Positions 1-12,889 of a DNA stretch of 64,000 bases are shown in pieces. Made by a program: the position numbers and the translations under genes. How positions within the stretch are numbered: the first letter of the stretch is position 1; each line of letters opens with the position of its first letter. The DNA comes from Carallia brachiata (lineage: Eukaryota > Streptophyta > Magnoliopsida > Malpighiales > Rhizophoraceae), in contig JADCRB010000068.1 of NCBI GenBank assembly GCA_021464245.1, positions 1,057,427 through 1,121,426 on the forward strand, given 5' to 3'. The notes below the pieces were generated by a model that did no database searches, was not told where the DNA came from, and was given only the letters and a program-made list of their open reading frames with translations.

Positions 1-253
1 AAAAAAAAAAAAAAAAGAAAGAAAAAAAGAGGGAGAGGCCGACGGTGGTTTTGATTAAGACAACAAATAAAAATCACAGATGAATTTGGATTTTTTTTTT
101 CTTTGTTAAATAACGTGCCGAGTGCACATTCACATTCAACATCAAATTCTATATTTTGTCTAAATTCACTCAAAATTTACCCGAGATGAATCCAATAATA
201 AGTTAGGTAAATTTACATTTTATCAAATTAATAATTATATAATGTTTTGGTTG

Positions 254-286
<33 letters not shown>

Positions 287-2643
287 GTTTTGAACATTTC
301 AACTTAAGGGACAGAAAATTGACGATCATAATGGTCGAATCTTTACACGCCATATTTAAATGTCGGCGACTGCCGACTAGCTAGATTAGTACGGTCGCTG
401 ATCCCGTTTCCTACAGTTGACTTCTAAAGATAAGGTGTTATTTTATTTTATAGCTTGATGTCTTCGCAAATATAGACAAATATCTGCTTCCCCACATTAG
501 AGTTGTCATTTTTTTAAAAGATAAATAGAAATAGTAATATCTCCATCTTTATTAAAAAGAATTATGTTAAGTATACCGTGCATTAAATTGAATATCTACA
601 TCAAATTTAAAAGAAAATAAATGTTATAGAGTTTAAAAAAAGCTACAAATTTTTTGAATAATTGTATGAGCTGTATATATATTTAGTCTTACTAAATATA
701 TTAGTGAAAATTTGAACTTATAATTTTATGGTACAAATAAAAATTATATCCAGTAGATCACAACAAATCCGTGGTAAATAAAGTTATACTTATAGGGATC
801 TGTATATAGAAAGGACAAAATTCAAGTAAATTTGAAGAGGGTTAGGTTTACTTTTTGAGTTTTGCAACTTGTTCCTCGGTTATCGATGGTGATCTTATAA
901 AATTTGACTATTTTTTTATTCTTAGAGATACATATATACATATGTATTAATTTGGCTCTCTAATATTTAAAAATACATTAATAGGTGCTTTTAGGCCAAT
1001 TTTTCACGTCCTAATATTTAATCTACCACTTAAATATAAACAATTATCCTGAGTCTTAAGAACGTGATTTATTATATTTTTATTATGCCAATTTTCAACA
1101 TAACTAATATACCTATGTAAATTGACTCTATAACGAAAACATTAAATGTACTTGACAACAATAAATTTAATTCTATTATTTCTTTGTTATCATTTGTATT
1201 GATAAAATTCTCTTATTTATCTAACAATAATTATAAATAATAAAATTCAATTAATTGTATGCATCTTTACAGATTTCTACGGTTGTAGCACCGGACATTG
1301 GCATGCGTTAAAACAAGAGAGTATTTTTGAGAGTTGAACAAACAAACATGAGATGAATTGAATTTTTGTAAAATATTAAATATTTTCATATTATAAAATT
1401 TGATTCATCTGGTACGTGTAAAACCAAATAAGAAAAACTAAAATATATAGAAATTTACCAAATTAAAATTCTTAATTTTTTTAGTAGGAGGAGGAGAAGT
1501 AATTGTCTTTTTTTTCCTTTAGTATAAAAAAAAAAAAATAAGTTAGTACCTCATACGTTTAATCTCATCCAATATCTCAATAAAAACTTGAATTATAATT
1601 TTTAACATGATAATAAAGTTACTTTTTTATGATTACACTACAATTTTCTGTAGCAACGGTTTGTTACTGCAAGAAGGCGTTGACGTATTGGCTTTGAGGG
1701 GTGGGCACAAAACAAGCGAGCCGTGTTTAGAATACGACCATACTCTAGTTTAGTGTGGAGTTAAATTACAGAATTTTTTTTTTTAAAAAATGGGAGAGCA
1801 AGACTAATATTTGACAATCTCATTAAAAAGTATTGAATCTTTCATCTAACGGTATAAACAATATAAATAATTATGATATTGTTTAGTCCCATCACGAGTT
1901 TCGACGCACTTAAACTCAAGACTTTAGAGTCAGTATGTTCGGTACATTACTATTACACTATAATTACACAGTGATAATTACATAATTTAATTAATTAATT
2001 AATGTAAACAAATCCCCAGTGGTGCCAGTGCCATTACGTGCTAAAAGCGCAGCCAAAGTTTTAATTAATTAAATGAGCGTGGAGTTTAATTACATAAATT
2101 TTACACATTATTGGTAATTTGAGATATTATTTTTGTATATATATATATATATGTTAATTGTTGAAAATAATTTTAATTTTTAGTATATGTTTTATATACC
2201 TCTTTTAAAAAAAAAAATAAATTCTGTATAAATTCTTCAATATTAATTATATATTTTGCATTTATCATCGTAATTAGAATTATTGAATATTTCTATTTAT
2301 TAAATGCGTAATTACTATTTAAATCCACATTCACTGTCCTTTCGCGTATAATAAACCCGTGGATATATAGAAAAAACCAGACCAGATGGATATGATAGGT
2401 AGAAAGCAAGTTTCAAACTAGCAATTTGCAGACCTGGGCTTCACCGGCCGTCACCGCTTCGCGAAATCCACATTTACACGCGCCACCGCGAACCGCTTTT
2501 CTGTGTCTGGGTAATTGGTGCCCGTCTCTCTCTCTCTCGCTGTTCTTATTCGGAAGTTTTTGGTATGCAGATTTGTTTGATTTGCTTTGAGTATGTTATG
2601 TAATTGATGTTTTGCTTCCAATTTTTCTAAGAGACAGAGGGAA
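1..2643. other. AT-rich intergenic DNA and 5' region of the KH gene
   Basis: No coding region is recognised. The stretch is AT-rich with many homopolymer runs and TA dinucleotide tracts (about 259-283 and 2138-2151). GC content rises from about 2,430 on, and a CT-rich run near 2,524-2,540 looks like the transcribed leader of the KH gene that starts at 2,644. A TATA-like stretch lies near 2,362-2,370. The exact transcription start cannot be placed from sequence alone. Confidence 0.5.
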
Positions 2644-4421
2644 ATGGAATCGACGGAGTCGTCCTACGTGTCATCACCGGAGCAGCCGCCGCGGAATAGA
2701 TCTCCGCCACCGCCTAAATCTCCCACTTCAGGTCCCTGATCTGATTTCTCCCTTGCGTTCCACCTCTCTGTCCCTCTCTGGGGAACTGCATTTAGCTGTT
2801 TTTTCTCTCTCTAGAACTTTCCAAAATGAGTGATGGCAGAATATATAATGATTTTTTTTTCTTGAATCGTGTTCTGTAAATGGTTTTAGCGTTTTTTGAC
2901 TGCATGTTGTAGTTAACCGTACTGGCAATGTGTCATTGCTCTGTGCTTTGTTCCCCAGATTTCGGTTCGGTCTGGCTTGATTTGGAACCCTAACACTAAC
3001 TTCTTTTTTTTTGACTGGCGACAGAATGTAGGAATTGATTTTATAAAGGTAGAGGAATTGGTACAATTTGGTTCAGTTTGGTGACTGAGAAACGTGTGAA
3101 ACAAAGGGAAATCTGATTTGGGAGTCTAATAGGGTGGTTTGGTTTAGAGAGGAAACACTGACAAGGCTGAGCCTAGTTGATGTTCTAAATTCTGCTTTCA
3201 AGTTGTCGACTGTTCTTGTCAGATTAATGTGGAGTATTTGTGATAAATAGTATGCCATATATATCAGACAAAAGATGAAAAATGTTTTGTCCGTCTTGAT
3301 TTGGCAACGACAAATGTAGCATTGTGGCTTGTCAGCTAAATCCAATCATTAAGCGTGGTGTTAACGGCAAAGTCCAACTAAGATAAGGCAGTCTGAATTT
3401 TTTTTCCCTCTTATTTTTCAGTGAATTTTGAGTCTCTTGAGTAAATGATTGGCAATATTTATGCCTTTTCTTCATGGGGAGGGGAATCTTGTTAGCTGTA
3501 CGAGGGCTTAAATGACATTTCAATTTAATGATTATTTACTATCTGCAATAGTCATCAATGATTCAGGTTTTTCTGCCCAAAATTTTAAGTCCTCAGTGAT
3601 GCTACTCCTTAATCTCTATTCATTTCTTACTGCTGGCACCTTGACTGCCTAAGAAGTCAAAATATCCCTTTCTGGAGTTATTTTCCATCACATTCATATC
3701 AGAAGTACATTCATGTTCTGGTACATGATTTTGGCACTGTATCCAGTTATATGTTTTTTTAAAATATCCCCACCGTGGTTGCTCCTGTCAGATTCTATGG
3801 AGAGGCCAACATATATGAGGTTTCTGGTGTCAAATGCTGCAGCTGGTTCTGTTATTGGAAAGGGTGGTGCCACAATTAATGATTTTCAGTCCCAATCTGG
3901 AGCAAGAATTCAGTTGTCTCGTAATTATGAATTTTTTCCAGGAACATCTGATAGGATAATTATGATATCTGGCTCAATTGATGATATCTTGAAGGCTCTG
4001 GAACTTGTTCTTGCTAAGTTGCTTAGTGAGGTAATTAGTGTGGCATAATGTTGGTCCGTGTGTGCTATGCATTCCTGGATTTAATCATTAATTTATTTTT
4101 CTGTTTGTCAGCTTCATTCAGAAGATGGCAGCGATATTGAGCCCAGAACGAAAGTGAGGTTAATTGTTCCAAATAACTCTTGTGGCAGCATAATTGGGAA
4201 GGGAGGGGCTATCATAAAGTATGAATCCTTCTTTCCCATTCTGCTTGGAGATAGTACAGTCACTAAGTATTGAAAAGTTAAAGATATTGAAAAATATGTG
4301 GCATGTTTAATGCCCCGAAATATCCGCATATACATGATAACAATTGCAAGAAATATTGTAAGCCATATAGACACCATCCTATTATAATGTGTTTATTTCC
4401 CTCACTGCTGAAAGCCACACC

Positions 4422-4463
<42 letters not shown>

Positions 4464-7400
4464 ATTTTCTATTAGAAAAATTTGGAGGGCATATGGAGGG
4501 AGTGATTGTTGTTCTGTAAATTTTGACTAGGCCCAGAGGCATCCAAGGCATCTTGTTTTTGTAACTGCGATGCTTCTGTACCATCTACCAATTTGGTATT
4601 TTGAGTAGAGATTGGGAGTTTGCTCATTTCTTTTCTTTGGTTTTTCTCCCAATTCTTTCAATGATTTGGGATGATCTTTTCTCTACAGTGACATCTCCTT
4701 GTCTTCCTTTTGTTTGTACAAATTTTGATGATGCCATAATTTTGCAATGCTGCACAAAACTGCAAACCACTTATTGCAAACTTTCACTTTTGCCAGTGTA
4801 ATTAAGAGAAAAGCCATTTCTAGGACATGTTGCTTGCAAGAGTCACTTGCAAGTTAAGTAGATTTTTCAAACCAAAAACAGGGGGAGCCAGTGCCATTTG
4901 CTGATAGCTTGAGAACCTTTGTGCAGATCATTTATTGAAGAATCCCAAGCTGGCATTAAAGTATCTCCCATGGATAAAAATTTCTATGGCCTGACTGATA
5001 GGCTGGTGACAGTGACAGGAACTTTGGAGGAGCAGATGCGGGCAATCGATTTAATTTTGTCAAAGCTATCCGAAGATCCTCATTACTCTCAGATTATGCA
5101 TGCCCCATTTTCTTATGCAGGTATACATCTTGCCATCAGCTTATGTAAATCATGTGGCAGCATTTTTCATATGCCTCTTTTCTCTTGTTTCATCCGTCCT
5201 TGTACTGGTTTTTGGTTCCATGGAGAATTGATAGGGTTTAAGAAAGTTTTCACATAAATTAGATATGGTCAGGTTTTATGATGCCATATTGAAAGACACC
5301 TCAATTCAAGTTCATTTCTGTTGCATTATAAATTGTGACTTGTTGGCAGTTGTTTTAAGTATAGCTTTCTTCAATGTGCACCTTGCTCGTGTCCTAATGG
5401 GAGCATTTTTGCTAGCATTGAGCAAGTGTCACTTAACAAGGCACACTTTTCTGCTGAGGTGTGCACCTCAACATAAGGTGCATGGTGCATAAAAGACATG
5501 CCATCGTAAAATCGGCCCCCTTCTCCTTTATCTTTGAACACAAATTGTTATTATTTTTTGAATATCACCATTTTGCTGAGTGTGCTGCAAGAATTTTGAA
5601 CCCTTTTTTGCCATGCTTCAAGCTTTATTTGTACTTGGAATGCAATAACATTCGATGTTTTATCCGTATATGGGCTTGGATTCCTGACTTTAAAATTTTG
5701 TGGTATCCTTCATAAAAGCGTGAATTGGTCTCGCCTAAGCATGCCCTGCACCTAGGTTCCAAGACCCTCTGGTGGCTTTATGCACTCTGCGCCATTAATA
5801 ACTGTGTTTAGATATGAATCTCACATCTTAAGATGGCATTTTGATTAGAGGTGCTTATTTGACGTTTGGTTCGCTCATGTTGGTCGTAAGTGTTGTGTTC
5901 TCTCTAAGTGTTGAGGAAATCTCTGGATAAAAAATTGAAATTTTTAGAGATAAATTGAATCGAGATTGTTATGCTTAGACTATTAAAGGAGTCCAACAAC
6001 TCTTTATCATTGCCAAGTGATCTCCTAATTGTGCTGGTTCAAAGGGCAAGGGCAACAAGATATAGAGGATTAATTAAGGTTTGTTGTGCTATGGACCTTC
6101 TAGTGGTTTTCATCGGAGAAAGCTGGCTCGACTGGTCCAGTTCTTCGCTAAAGGCAATTATGGTAGTCAAAAAATAGTTTAAAAAGTGATAAGAGACCAA
6201 CGGAGGAGAGGTAAATGTATTTTCCAACCTAGATGGCTTGTGCTTCTGCTGAACTTGCTACCAGGGGTATCAATATTATACGAATAAGGGCTAGTGTGAC
6301 AATGGGTAACATGAATTGCTGTAGAGACCTGAATGTCAAGTGAGTTTAACCATTGTGATATTTCATAAGTATTGGTACTGTTGCTTACATTGTCATCGAA
6401 CGGTGGATGTTGTGGTGGCAAACCTTCCCTATGTTCTAGTTACTTTGACTATATTTTGTTTTTCTTCGAGGAATTGGGAATCATAAATATCGAGGGTCAT
6501 CTCAATTTAGAACAACAGTAACAACAAGAGCAACACCAACAAAGTGTTAATTTCAAATTAAATTGGTTGACTACATAGATCTTTTCTCACTATCATGTTC
6601 TATTATGAATTTAGTTTGGTGTGACAAGTAGGTGTTCTATGTTCTTTCTAACAAAGTATTCCCAAGTCAATTTAGGTAGTCCTCTCTCTCTCTCTCTCTC
6701 TCTCTCATCGGTTTAGCTCTAGTCGGTGCTACCCCTACTACTTTGCTATGAATTTCCTCATTTCTAATTTGGTCATAGATGGACTGACAAAAAATCCATG
6801 AGAAGCAACTGTAATAATCGTTTTCTGCGAAATTAACACTGTATTTTGCTCTTTTGTATCCTCTGACAGAATCTTGTGACTTTAAGTGAAAGCTAACAGT
6901 TTTTCCTCTTGTTGCTGATGTGCTGTAATGTCTAAAATTTTCCTCTTGAAATTTATTTCATTGTGAGGTGTTCTTAACTTGAATTTTAGGTGTTTTCTTC
7001 TCTGGTTTTCACGGTATTCCATATGCACATGTACTTCCTTCTGTTGCAACAGCAGCATACAGTCCAACGAACTATGGATCAAATGGGACAGCGGCAAAGT
7101 TTCAGAATAACAAGGTTCATCATATTCTTTAATGCTTTAATCTCCCTGCATTTTTTGCATTTTGTCATTAGCTTCTTTATATAGTTTTATAATTGTTCAC
7201 AAAATGTTTACATGCTGCATCACATAACCTGGTACGGTTGTAATCAGAGTATGAATATTTCACTTAATGAAGGCCATCTGTCATTTTTAGGAGGAACGTA
7301 CAAATTCAGTGACAATTGGTGTCCCGGATGAGCATATTGGGATGGTTGTTGGTCGTGGTGGAAGGAACATAATGGAAATCAGCCAGGTGCGCGGACAGAC

Positions 7401-8180
7401 TTATGTCATCTTGTATTATGGGACCACAAGACAGCCAATTACGTGGCATGATTATACTAAGCCATGCTAAATGTCTCAAAAGTTGGACCATTTTGAGAGT
7501 TGTTATGGACCAATTCTTAATTAGTAGTTTTCAACTACCTTTATATGTTGTGGAAGAATTTATTGCCTAATGTGTGTCTTCTGTTGCTATATACGTTAGG
7601 GGAAAAAGATATTTCTCAGTATAAACCCATATCAGTAGTATCTGAGGTTACTTGAGTATAATAAGCCCCTCAGCTTCACCTCTGAAAATTAGGCCTTCCA
7701 TGTCGTGGATGATGGTGTTTGTTTGCTGATGTGGAAAGTATACATTCTAGTTTGTACATGTGATTGGGTGGCATGGTTATATCTTATTTGTCCTGTGTAA
7801 AACTCTGTGCTGCTCCCTGCTTGTTGCACCGATTATTCTAAAGAACTGTACATTATTCTATTCACAACTTTAAAATTTTGAGCTGTCGTTTAGGCACTGA
7901 TTTGGAGCGCTCTGTTTTGAGCAGGTTAGTGGGGCCAGGATCAAAATATCAGATAGAGGTGATTTCATAACTGGAACGAGTGACAGGTGAGTAAAACAAA
8001 TGGTGTTTGTGTGACCAGTCTGCTCGCAAATGTTTTGAGAAATAACAAGCATTTTAACTCTTTACTTGTATCCCGTTTGGCAGGAAAGTCACGATCACTG
8101 GCTCACAGAGGTCTATTGGTGCAGCTGAGGACATGATAATGCAGAAGGTAGCCTATGCTTCTGAGAGGGGGACAGATTAG
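2644..8180 (+). CDS. BTR1: Triple KH-domain RNA-binding protein, BTR1-like (eight exons)
   Basis: Exons: 2644-2731, 3792-4030, 4112-4218, 4927-5120, 6990-7114, 7291-7386, 7925-7986, 8084-8180. All junctions are GT-AG and in phase; the total of 1,008 nt encodes 335 aa. Three KH domains are visible, with GxxG loops GKGG at residues 52-55, GKGG at 138-141 and GRGG at 272-275. The third KH domain is split across exons 6-8. The N-terminus is acidic, then Pro-rich (MESTES start, then RSPPPPPK). A Gly/Tyr/Ser/Asn-rich linker joins KH2 and KH3. This order and the ends of each domain match Arabidopsis BTR1 (At5g04430), a NOVA/PCBP-type protein that binds tomato mosaic virus RNA and restrains its multiplication; a general role in single-stranded RNA binding follows from the family. 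The start is the first ATG of the exon and matches the family N-terminus. The frame is intact throughout. Introns 3 and 4 carry AC and TC microsatellites. Confidence 0.93.
4431..4458. repeat. (AC)n microsatellite in intron 3 of the KH gene
   Basis: An uninterrupted AC dinucleotide run follows a short CCCA-repeat (about 4,418-4,430). It lies wholly in an intron. Confidence 0.9.
5430..5800. repeat. Possible degenerate transposon copy in intron 4 of the KH gene
   Basis: Intron 4 is about 1.87 kb. Its 5,430-5,800 part opens with repeated GGTGTGCACCTCA-like and AAGGTGCAT-like words and closes with CTAAGCATGCCCTGCACCTAGG-like words. These resemble the short alternating GC-rich words at the ends of a common plant repeat, largely decayed by C-to-T change. 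No target-site duplication was found, so the assignment is weak. Confidence 0.25.
6681..6706. repeat. (TC)n microsatellite in intron 4 of the KH gene
   Basis: An uninterrupted TC run within intron 4, with no coding effect. Confidence 0.9.
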
Positions 8181-10403
8181 GATTTCAGCCATTATGACCT
8201 ATTGTTGTTGCGAATTTTTTTCCTTGTACCTTTATGATTCCAATAGATATATGGTAATTTTGGAACCCATGCACATGCATTCTGATAGATGAGTTGTTAG
8301 AAAATTGTGGTGGCCGGAGTAAGAAGGACAGAAAACTTTTCAGAGAGAACCAGAGAGCTTTATTTGTAGGAAATTCTTTGAATAGACATTCAAGTAATGG
8401 GGAAAACGTGGTAGTGTCAAGTGGAACGACGTTGGTTTCGCCAGTGCCCTAGATATAGGTGAGAGTGTGTGGATTCATCAATGTTTGGTGGTGGATTCTT
8501 CTTACGAGGGAGCTTGAATGAAGGCATTAACAAGTGATTTTCGGATAGATCCATAAAGGTGATGACCATATCCTAACAATGTCCTTTTGTTATGTTAAGA
8601 AGATGTTTTTCTGAGAAAGCCTTGTTGAATTAAGTTATTCTCTTCACTGAGGAGTGGAATTCATTCATTTCTTGTTACGGCTGTAGCAACTCAGAAGCTG
8701 GCAAGTTCTACATATATTCTCAAATTCCATCCTCTGTTAAATATCAATCGTCGAAGCTCATTGTGGTGATGGAATTATAATTGGCGTTGAATGTAAAGCC
8801 CTAGCTTATGTTAAATTTTAGAATCGAAGGTTCGTGGAATATGCCAGCTGTCATCTTCTGCTCTGTTTGACCGCCGATATAATTTGTGCTACTGAGGCCC
8901 CAGGGTACGCACAAATTGTTAAGGAAATTTACATACGACACTCTATATTTTAAGGGTGGTAGTAAGTTGTAATCTCAGTTTTTAAGTGTAACTTTCTGCA
9001 CATCAACGTTTAATTTCGGTATCAAATCAAATCCTTTGTCAAAAAAAATTGAAATAATTACAAAAATACATTATAAATTACATAATTAGATTAAATTGTT
9101 CATCAATATATACAAAGAGAACAAAAAGAAAAAAAAAAAAAAACTAAATACTTAATATGTTGGGATGATTTATTTCGGTGTATCACAAATGTGTTCATGC
9201 ATATGTTTTGGAAATTTTCTCTTTATTTTTTAAGTAGCAGTGTAATTATTAAAATATATTAATATTACAATTAACTTCTTTATGCTTCTTGGTAGTTCTT
9301 TAATCCATCATGATTAACACTAAATGAAGACATTTTCTTTTGATTTTGTGGTTTGTGGAATGTTGCTAATTTTTTGTTATGGAATGACACCAATTTTTAT
9401 GGCTATTAGAGATGGTTAGGAAACTACTTAGTTATTAAATTTAGTTAAGTGTTGAATGAGGTTGTAAGAGAAATTTTAGAATTTTGAACCGCCAAGAGAG
9501 ACCTCTTATAAAGGCATTGAGAGTACACTGTCATTAACCATTCTAACTTCTATATTTTTCTTTTTGAACTTTTTTTTTTTGACTTCGTATATATTGAGGA
9601 GCATAAGTTTTCTGACAGATAATGTGATTTGTTACTAAAATTAAAAGTTGAAGTGCAAGAAGTTACGTTTAAAAATTAGGGGTACAGCTTGTTACCATCT
9701 TTAAAATACGAGATGTAAATTTTTCATAAATTGTTGTGTCAATATATTTGATGTTTTTCTCCTTTCAAATCTTAGAAGCAAATTATTCAATTAAAGTGCT
9801 ATAACCGTTTGCACTTCAAGCGCAATCCTCATGTCAATTGATGAGCAGAATGTTGTTGCAGTGTGAAAACTGTTTGCCTGAAACATGATAGCCAACGTTG
9901 GGTCAATATCGCCATTGCCCATATTTCTCTACTGCTACTTGCAAAACGATTCACAATGAGCCACAACTTATCTGCATGGCTTTGAAAGCTGTCTAACGGT
10001 GACTCAAGCAGCCAGTGAGGACCGTGTTCTCTAGTGAACCTCACTAATTAAAGTTTAAAGATTAATATAAATTCGTTAAATTAACTCAATTTTAAATATG
10101 AATAAAAAAATTAGTCTATGGGACAATAAAAGTAAGGAAAAATAATAATAATAATAATAATTAAACAAAAAACGAGCTTTATTTAATTTCTGTGGAAATA
10201 AGGCGAAAGAGTATGAATATATCACGTAGGTAAACATAATAATAATCAGAAATAGGCGTCATGGATACATGAAGAGTGCAGACAGTGCTGCTGCAAGACT
10301 TTATTATTATTCTAACGGTGCACATCGCAATTTAAATGATGCAACTAGTAAAAGGAATTGTGTCATTTCCAGACACATATATTTGTTTATTTATTTAGGG
10401 AAT
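8181..10403. other. Region between the KH gene and the glycine-rich gene
   Basis: The first part, to about 8.3 kb, is probably the 3' UTR of the KH gene. The 8.3-8.9 kb part has a more balanced composition, but I recognise no protein in it. An inverted-repeat element fills 8,921-9,727. The 9.83-10.04 kb stretch has an open minus-strand frame of 71 codons with no recognisable motif. The last 400 bases are AT-rich with an ATA-repeat near 10,142-10,160. Confidence 0.5.
8921..9727. mobile_element. Fold-back inverted-repeat element (~807 bp) with 8-bp flanking duplication
   Basis: The left arm (about 8,921-9,030) and the reverse complement of the right arm (about 9,620-9,727) align for about 100 bases with scattered mismatches. 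Shared words include AATTTACAT and TATTTTAA near the outer ends, GTAACTT-like words mid-arm and TTTAATTT further in. The element is flanked by AAATTGTT at 8,913-8,920 and 9,728-9,735, which fits an 8-bp target-site duplication. The interior is AT-rich with no transposase frame, so this is a non-autonomous DNA-transposon-like element. The superfamily is unassigned; an 8-bp duplication would suit hAT. Confidence 0.65.
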
Positions 10404-11036
10404 TTAAGGGGATCCATCGTAGTCGCCTTCGCCGTATCCAGAACCGTATCCTGATCCATGGCCAGAGCCACTACCGTACCCAGAGCCACCGCCAACCCCA
10501 CTTCCTCCACCTCCACCACCACCACCCTCGCCACCTCCTCCACTACCTCCACCATTGCCTGCTCCACTACCATATCCTGACCCATATCCGCTACCATATC
10601 CCGACCCGTAGCCCGACCCACTTCCAACTCCTCCACCTCCACCACCTCCTCCCCCTCTTCCACCACCACCACCCCCACCTCCTCCTATCCCACTACCGGA
10701 ACCATAGCCTGAGCCACTGCCTGACCCGTACCCTGAACCTGATCCACCACCCGTTCCAGACCCGCCACCTCCTCCTCCTCCTCCACCACCACCACCTCCA
10801 CCTCCACCTCCTCCTCGACCACCACCATATCCTGAACCACTACCAGATCCATACCCCGAGCCATAACCAGACCCTAGTCCAGATGCCGAACCACCGCCTC
10901 CACCTCCTCCACTACCCCCACCACCGCCACCGCCACCTACTTTACCATTAGTTGCTTTTAATGACCTGGCAGCGAAGGATATGTCCACGAGAAGTAAGAC
11001 CAAGAATGCAGCGCCAATCAACTTTGCACTTAACAT
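10404..11036 (-). CDS. Secreted glycine-rich protein (single exon, 210 aa)
   Basis: I chose the start at 11,036 (MLSAKLIGAAFLVLLL) rather than an ATG 14 codons upstream, because it places a classic signal peptide at the N-terminus. Cleavage is predicted near VDISFA|ARS, about residue 22. The rest is almost wholly glycine with two alternating textures: long pure Gly runs, and blocks of GSGYGSGYGSGSG with tyrosine at regular spacing. It ends in an acidic tail, EGDYDGSP. Such proteins are secreted to the plant cell wall, and their tyrosines may be oxidatively cross-linked; that role is inferred from the class, not shown here. There are no cysteines in the mature part, so this is not the Cys-rich GRP class. 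A TATA-like stretch lies at about 11,191-11,205, roughly 155 bases upstream of the ATG. Confidence 0.85.
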   Translation of the reverse strand: MLSAKLIGAAFLVLLLVDISFAARSLKATNGKVGGGGGGGGSGGGGGGGSASGLGSGYGSGYGSGSGSGYGGGRGGGGGGGGGGGGGGGGGGSGTGGGSGSGYGSGSGSGYGSGSGIGGGGGGGGGRGGGGGGGGGVGSGSGYGSGYGSGYGSGYGSGAGNGGGSGGGGEGGGGGGGGSGVGGGSGYGSGSGHGSGYGSGYGEGDYDGSP

Positions 11037-11190
11037 TTTTAAACTTGTAAAACTCCAATGCAGGCAAGCAGAAATCAACTAATTAAATTGCCCCTCTTTA
11101 TGTTCGTACAACACTGATCATACCAATGCCTTTCTACTCTTCTAGAATATCAAGCATTGCTTGTTGATTAAAAATGCTTAAGCTTGGCCC

Positions 11191-11205
11191 CATATATATA
11201 TATAG
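11191..11205 (-). promoter_or_regulatory. Putative TATA box of the glycine-rich gene
   Basis: An alternating TATATATATA run lies about 155 bases upstream of the chosen ATG on the minus strand. That spacing would give a leader of roughly 120 bases. The call rests on position and composition only. Confidence 0.45.
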
Positions 11206-12655
11206 CCTTAGTGAGGGGAAAAAGTCACCTTGTGGGGAAGTTTCTAAGATTTCTCGAAGCAACCAACTTGATTGAGAGGATGACATAAAGGAACGTGTGC
11301 ATTGGTCTATTGTTTTAGTGGTGGTGGAGGTGGTGGTGGTGGTGGTGCTATAGGGTCCTGTGGTGGGGGACTATCGGTCTTCATGCAATATCTGCATAGA
11401 ATAAAGTGTCAATATCTACTTTTCCACCCTGATTTATCGTTTTTTCTACAGACAAAAAAAAAAAAAAAAGAAGAAGAAAAAAGATTTCTCTATCCCACTT
11501 TTGACTTATCTTATGAAATATGCGCTTCTGGAAAGCGGCAATGGACTGATCCCATGCATTCCCATTTTATCATTCTGTTCATACTACTATATGGTTAATG
11601 TTAATGCTGTTATATAGTTTGCAAGTGCGTCCAGTTTCCATGCACTAGCACTTCTTTTAGTGGTGTCTATGCTGACAGTTGTCTCGAGTATACGTGTACA
11701 TATCCACTTCAGCTGGTGATTCATGTGAACAATTGTCTATCTAATTAAGTCTTTAATCCCACAAAGCATGTTAGAAATGGCCCTTGATCACAACGCAAAA
11801 TGGGATGCGCAACCATGAATTATTAATTTGCATGTTTTGCTGTCACTGCCAGCTTTGCTTGGGTTAATCTATTTCGTTTTCTTCTCATTCTTGCACACAA
11901 TCCATGTGTTGCCTTCTGGCATAAACTAGTTACTTGTATGACATCATGTACTCTTATTAGTTTAATGTTCTTCATAATTATCGGTGGAAGGCTTATCTCA
12001 TAGAACTGTATATGAAGATGATTATCTCTAAAGTAAAAGTTGCTAAAAAACTAAAGGGTCTTTTTTTTTTTTTTTGGATAAATCAGTGGATATTTGGTAA
12101 TATACAGAATCAACTTAGTATGCATCAAAACGCACCAGCAAATTATAAGCTAAGCTTGTAAGCACTTACAACGAGAACAAAAATATACTAAAACTTAATG
12201 AGAACCATGCAACTAGGTAAAGGGTCCTTGCATGTTGGAAAACCAACCATTCTTTTATTTACATTTAATTAATAATTTAGTTTGTGTGCTCTTAATTCTA
12301 GGTCGATCGAATTGTTAGGCAACTGTGATCAGTAGGCAAGTCATCATCTTAATTTTTTTTTTTTTTTGTTCCGCTGTGAAGGAGGAGAATTTAACTATGA
12401 GGAATCTGAGACTTAAACCTTAAATCTCAGTTCACCTTTTAATTGTCGTCGCCTTAATTATAATCCTACGACACGTACAATACCTTTGGATGTGAGGCCA
12501 AAAGTCCACTCCACTCCACTAGCTCACCAACCCAAAGTTTTCGTCTCTTCACAGTCTCTCCGCAGAATGATAGTGGTGTCTTTGTCTTTCTTCATATGTA
12601 CGCTTAGACTGACAACTGGCAGCCTCACTTTCTATTGAGTGACCATTTTTCCAAT

Positions 12656-12889
12656 GGGAAAAAGTTTATGGCCAAATGATTTCTCCCAATTGTTTCCACA
12701 CGAAATTTTTTTTGTGCAATCAGAAACGTATTTTGTGCAACCAAATCGATAAAAAGTAATTCAAAAAATATTATTATTTTTTCGTTGCACATTTTTCCTA
12801 TATGGTTGCACAAAAAATGCTTGTAGTTGCACAAAAAAAATTCATGTGGACGTAGTAGGGAAAAGTTGTTTGGCCATGTAATGATACCC
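12656..12889. mobile_element. MITE, 234 bp, with 9-bp target-site duplication
   Basis: The ends are inverted: the left end begins GGGAAAAAGTTTATGGCCAA and the reverse complement of the right end begins GGGTATCATTACATGGCCAA. Further in, both arms carry a CCACA-GAA-T(n)-GTGCAA block. Direct flanks TTTTCCAAT at 12,647-12,655 and 12,890-12,898 are a perfect 9-bp duplication. A 9-bp duplication and G-rich ends fit a Mutator-derived MITE. There is no coding capacity. Confidence 0.75.

Noticed and set aside
9829..10044. 71-codon minus-strand frame near the glycine-rich gene
   Set aside because: It has no recognisable motif and no promoter or splice context; it is most likely a chance frame or old repeat sequence.
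10358..10951. Long plus-strand frame rich in His, Leu and Arg
   Set aside because: It is the antisense shadow of the glycine-rich protein gene; the Gly codons read backwards give His, Leu and Pro-type runs.
11302..11598. Plus-strand frame starting with a poly-Gly stretch
   Set aside because: It comes from a short GGT microsatellite followed by unrelated sequence; it has no domain, no signal peptide and no family match that I can see.
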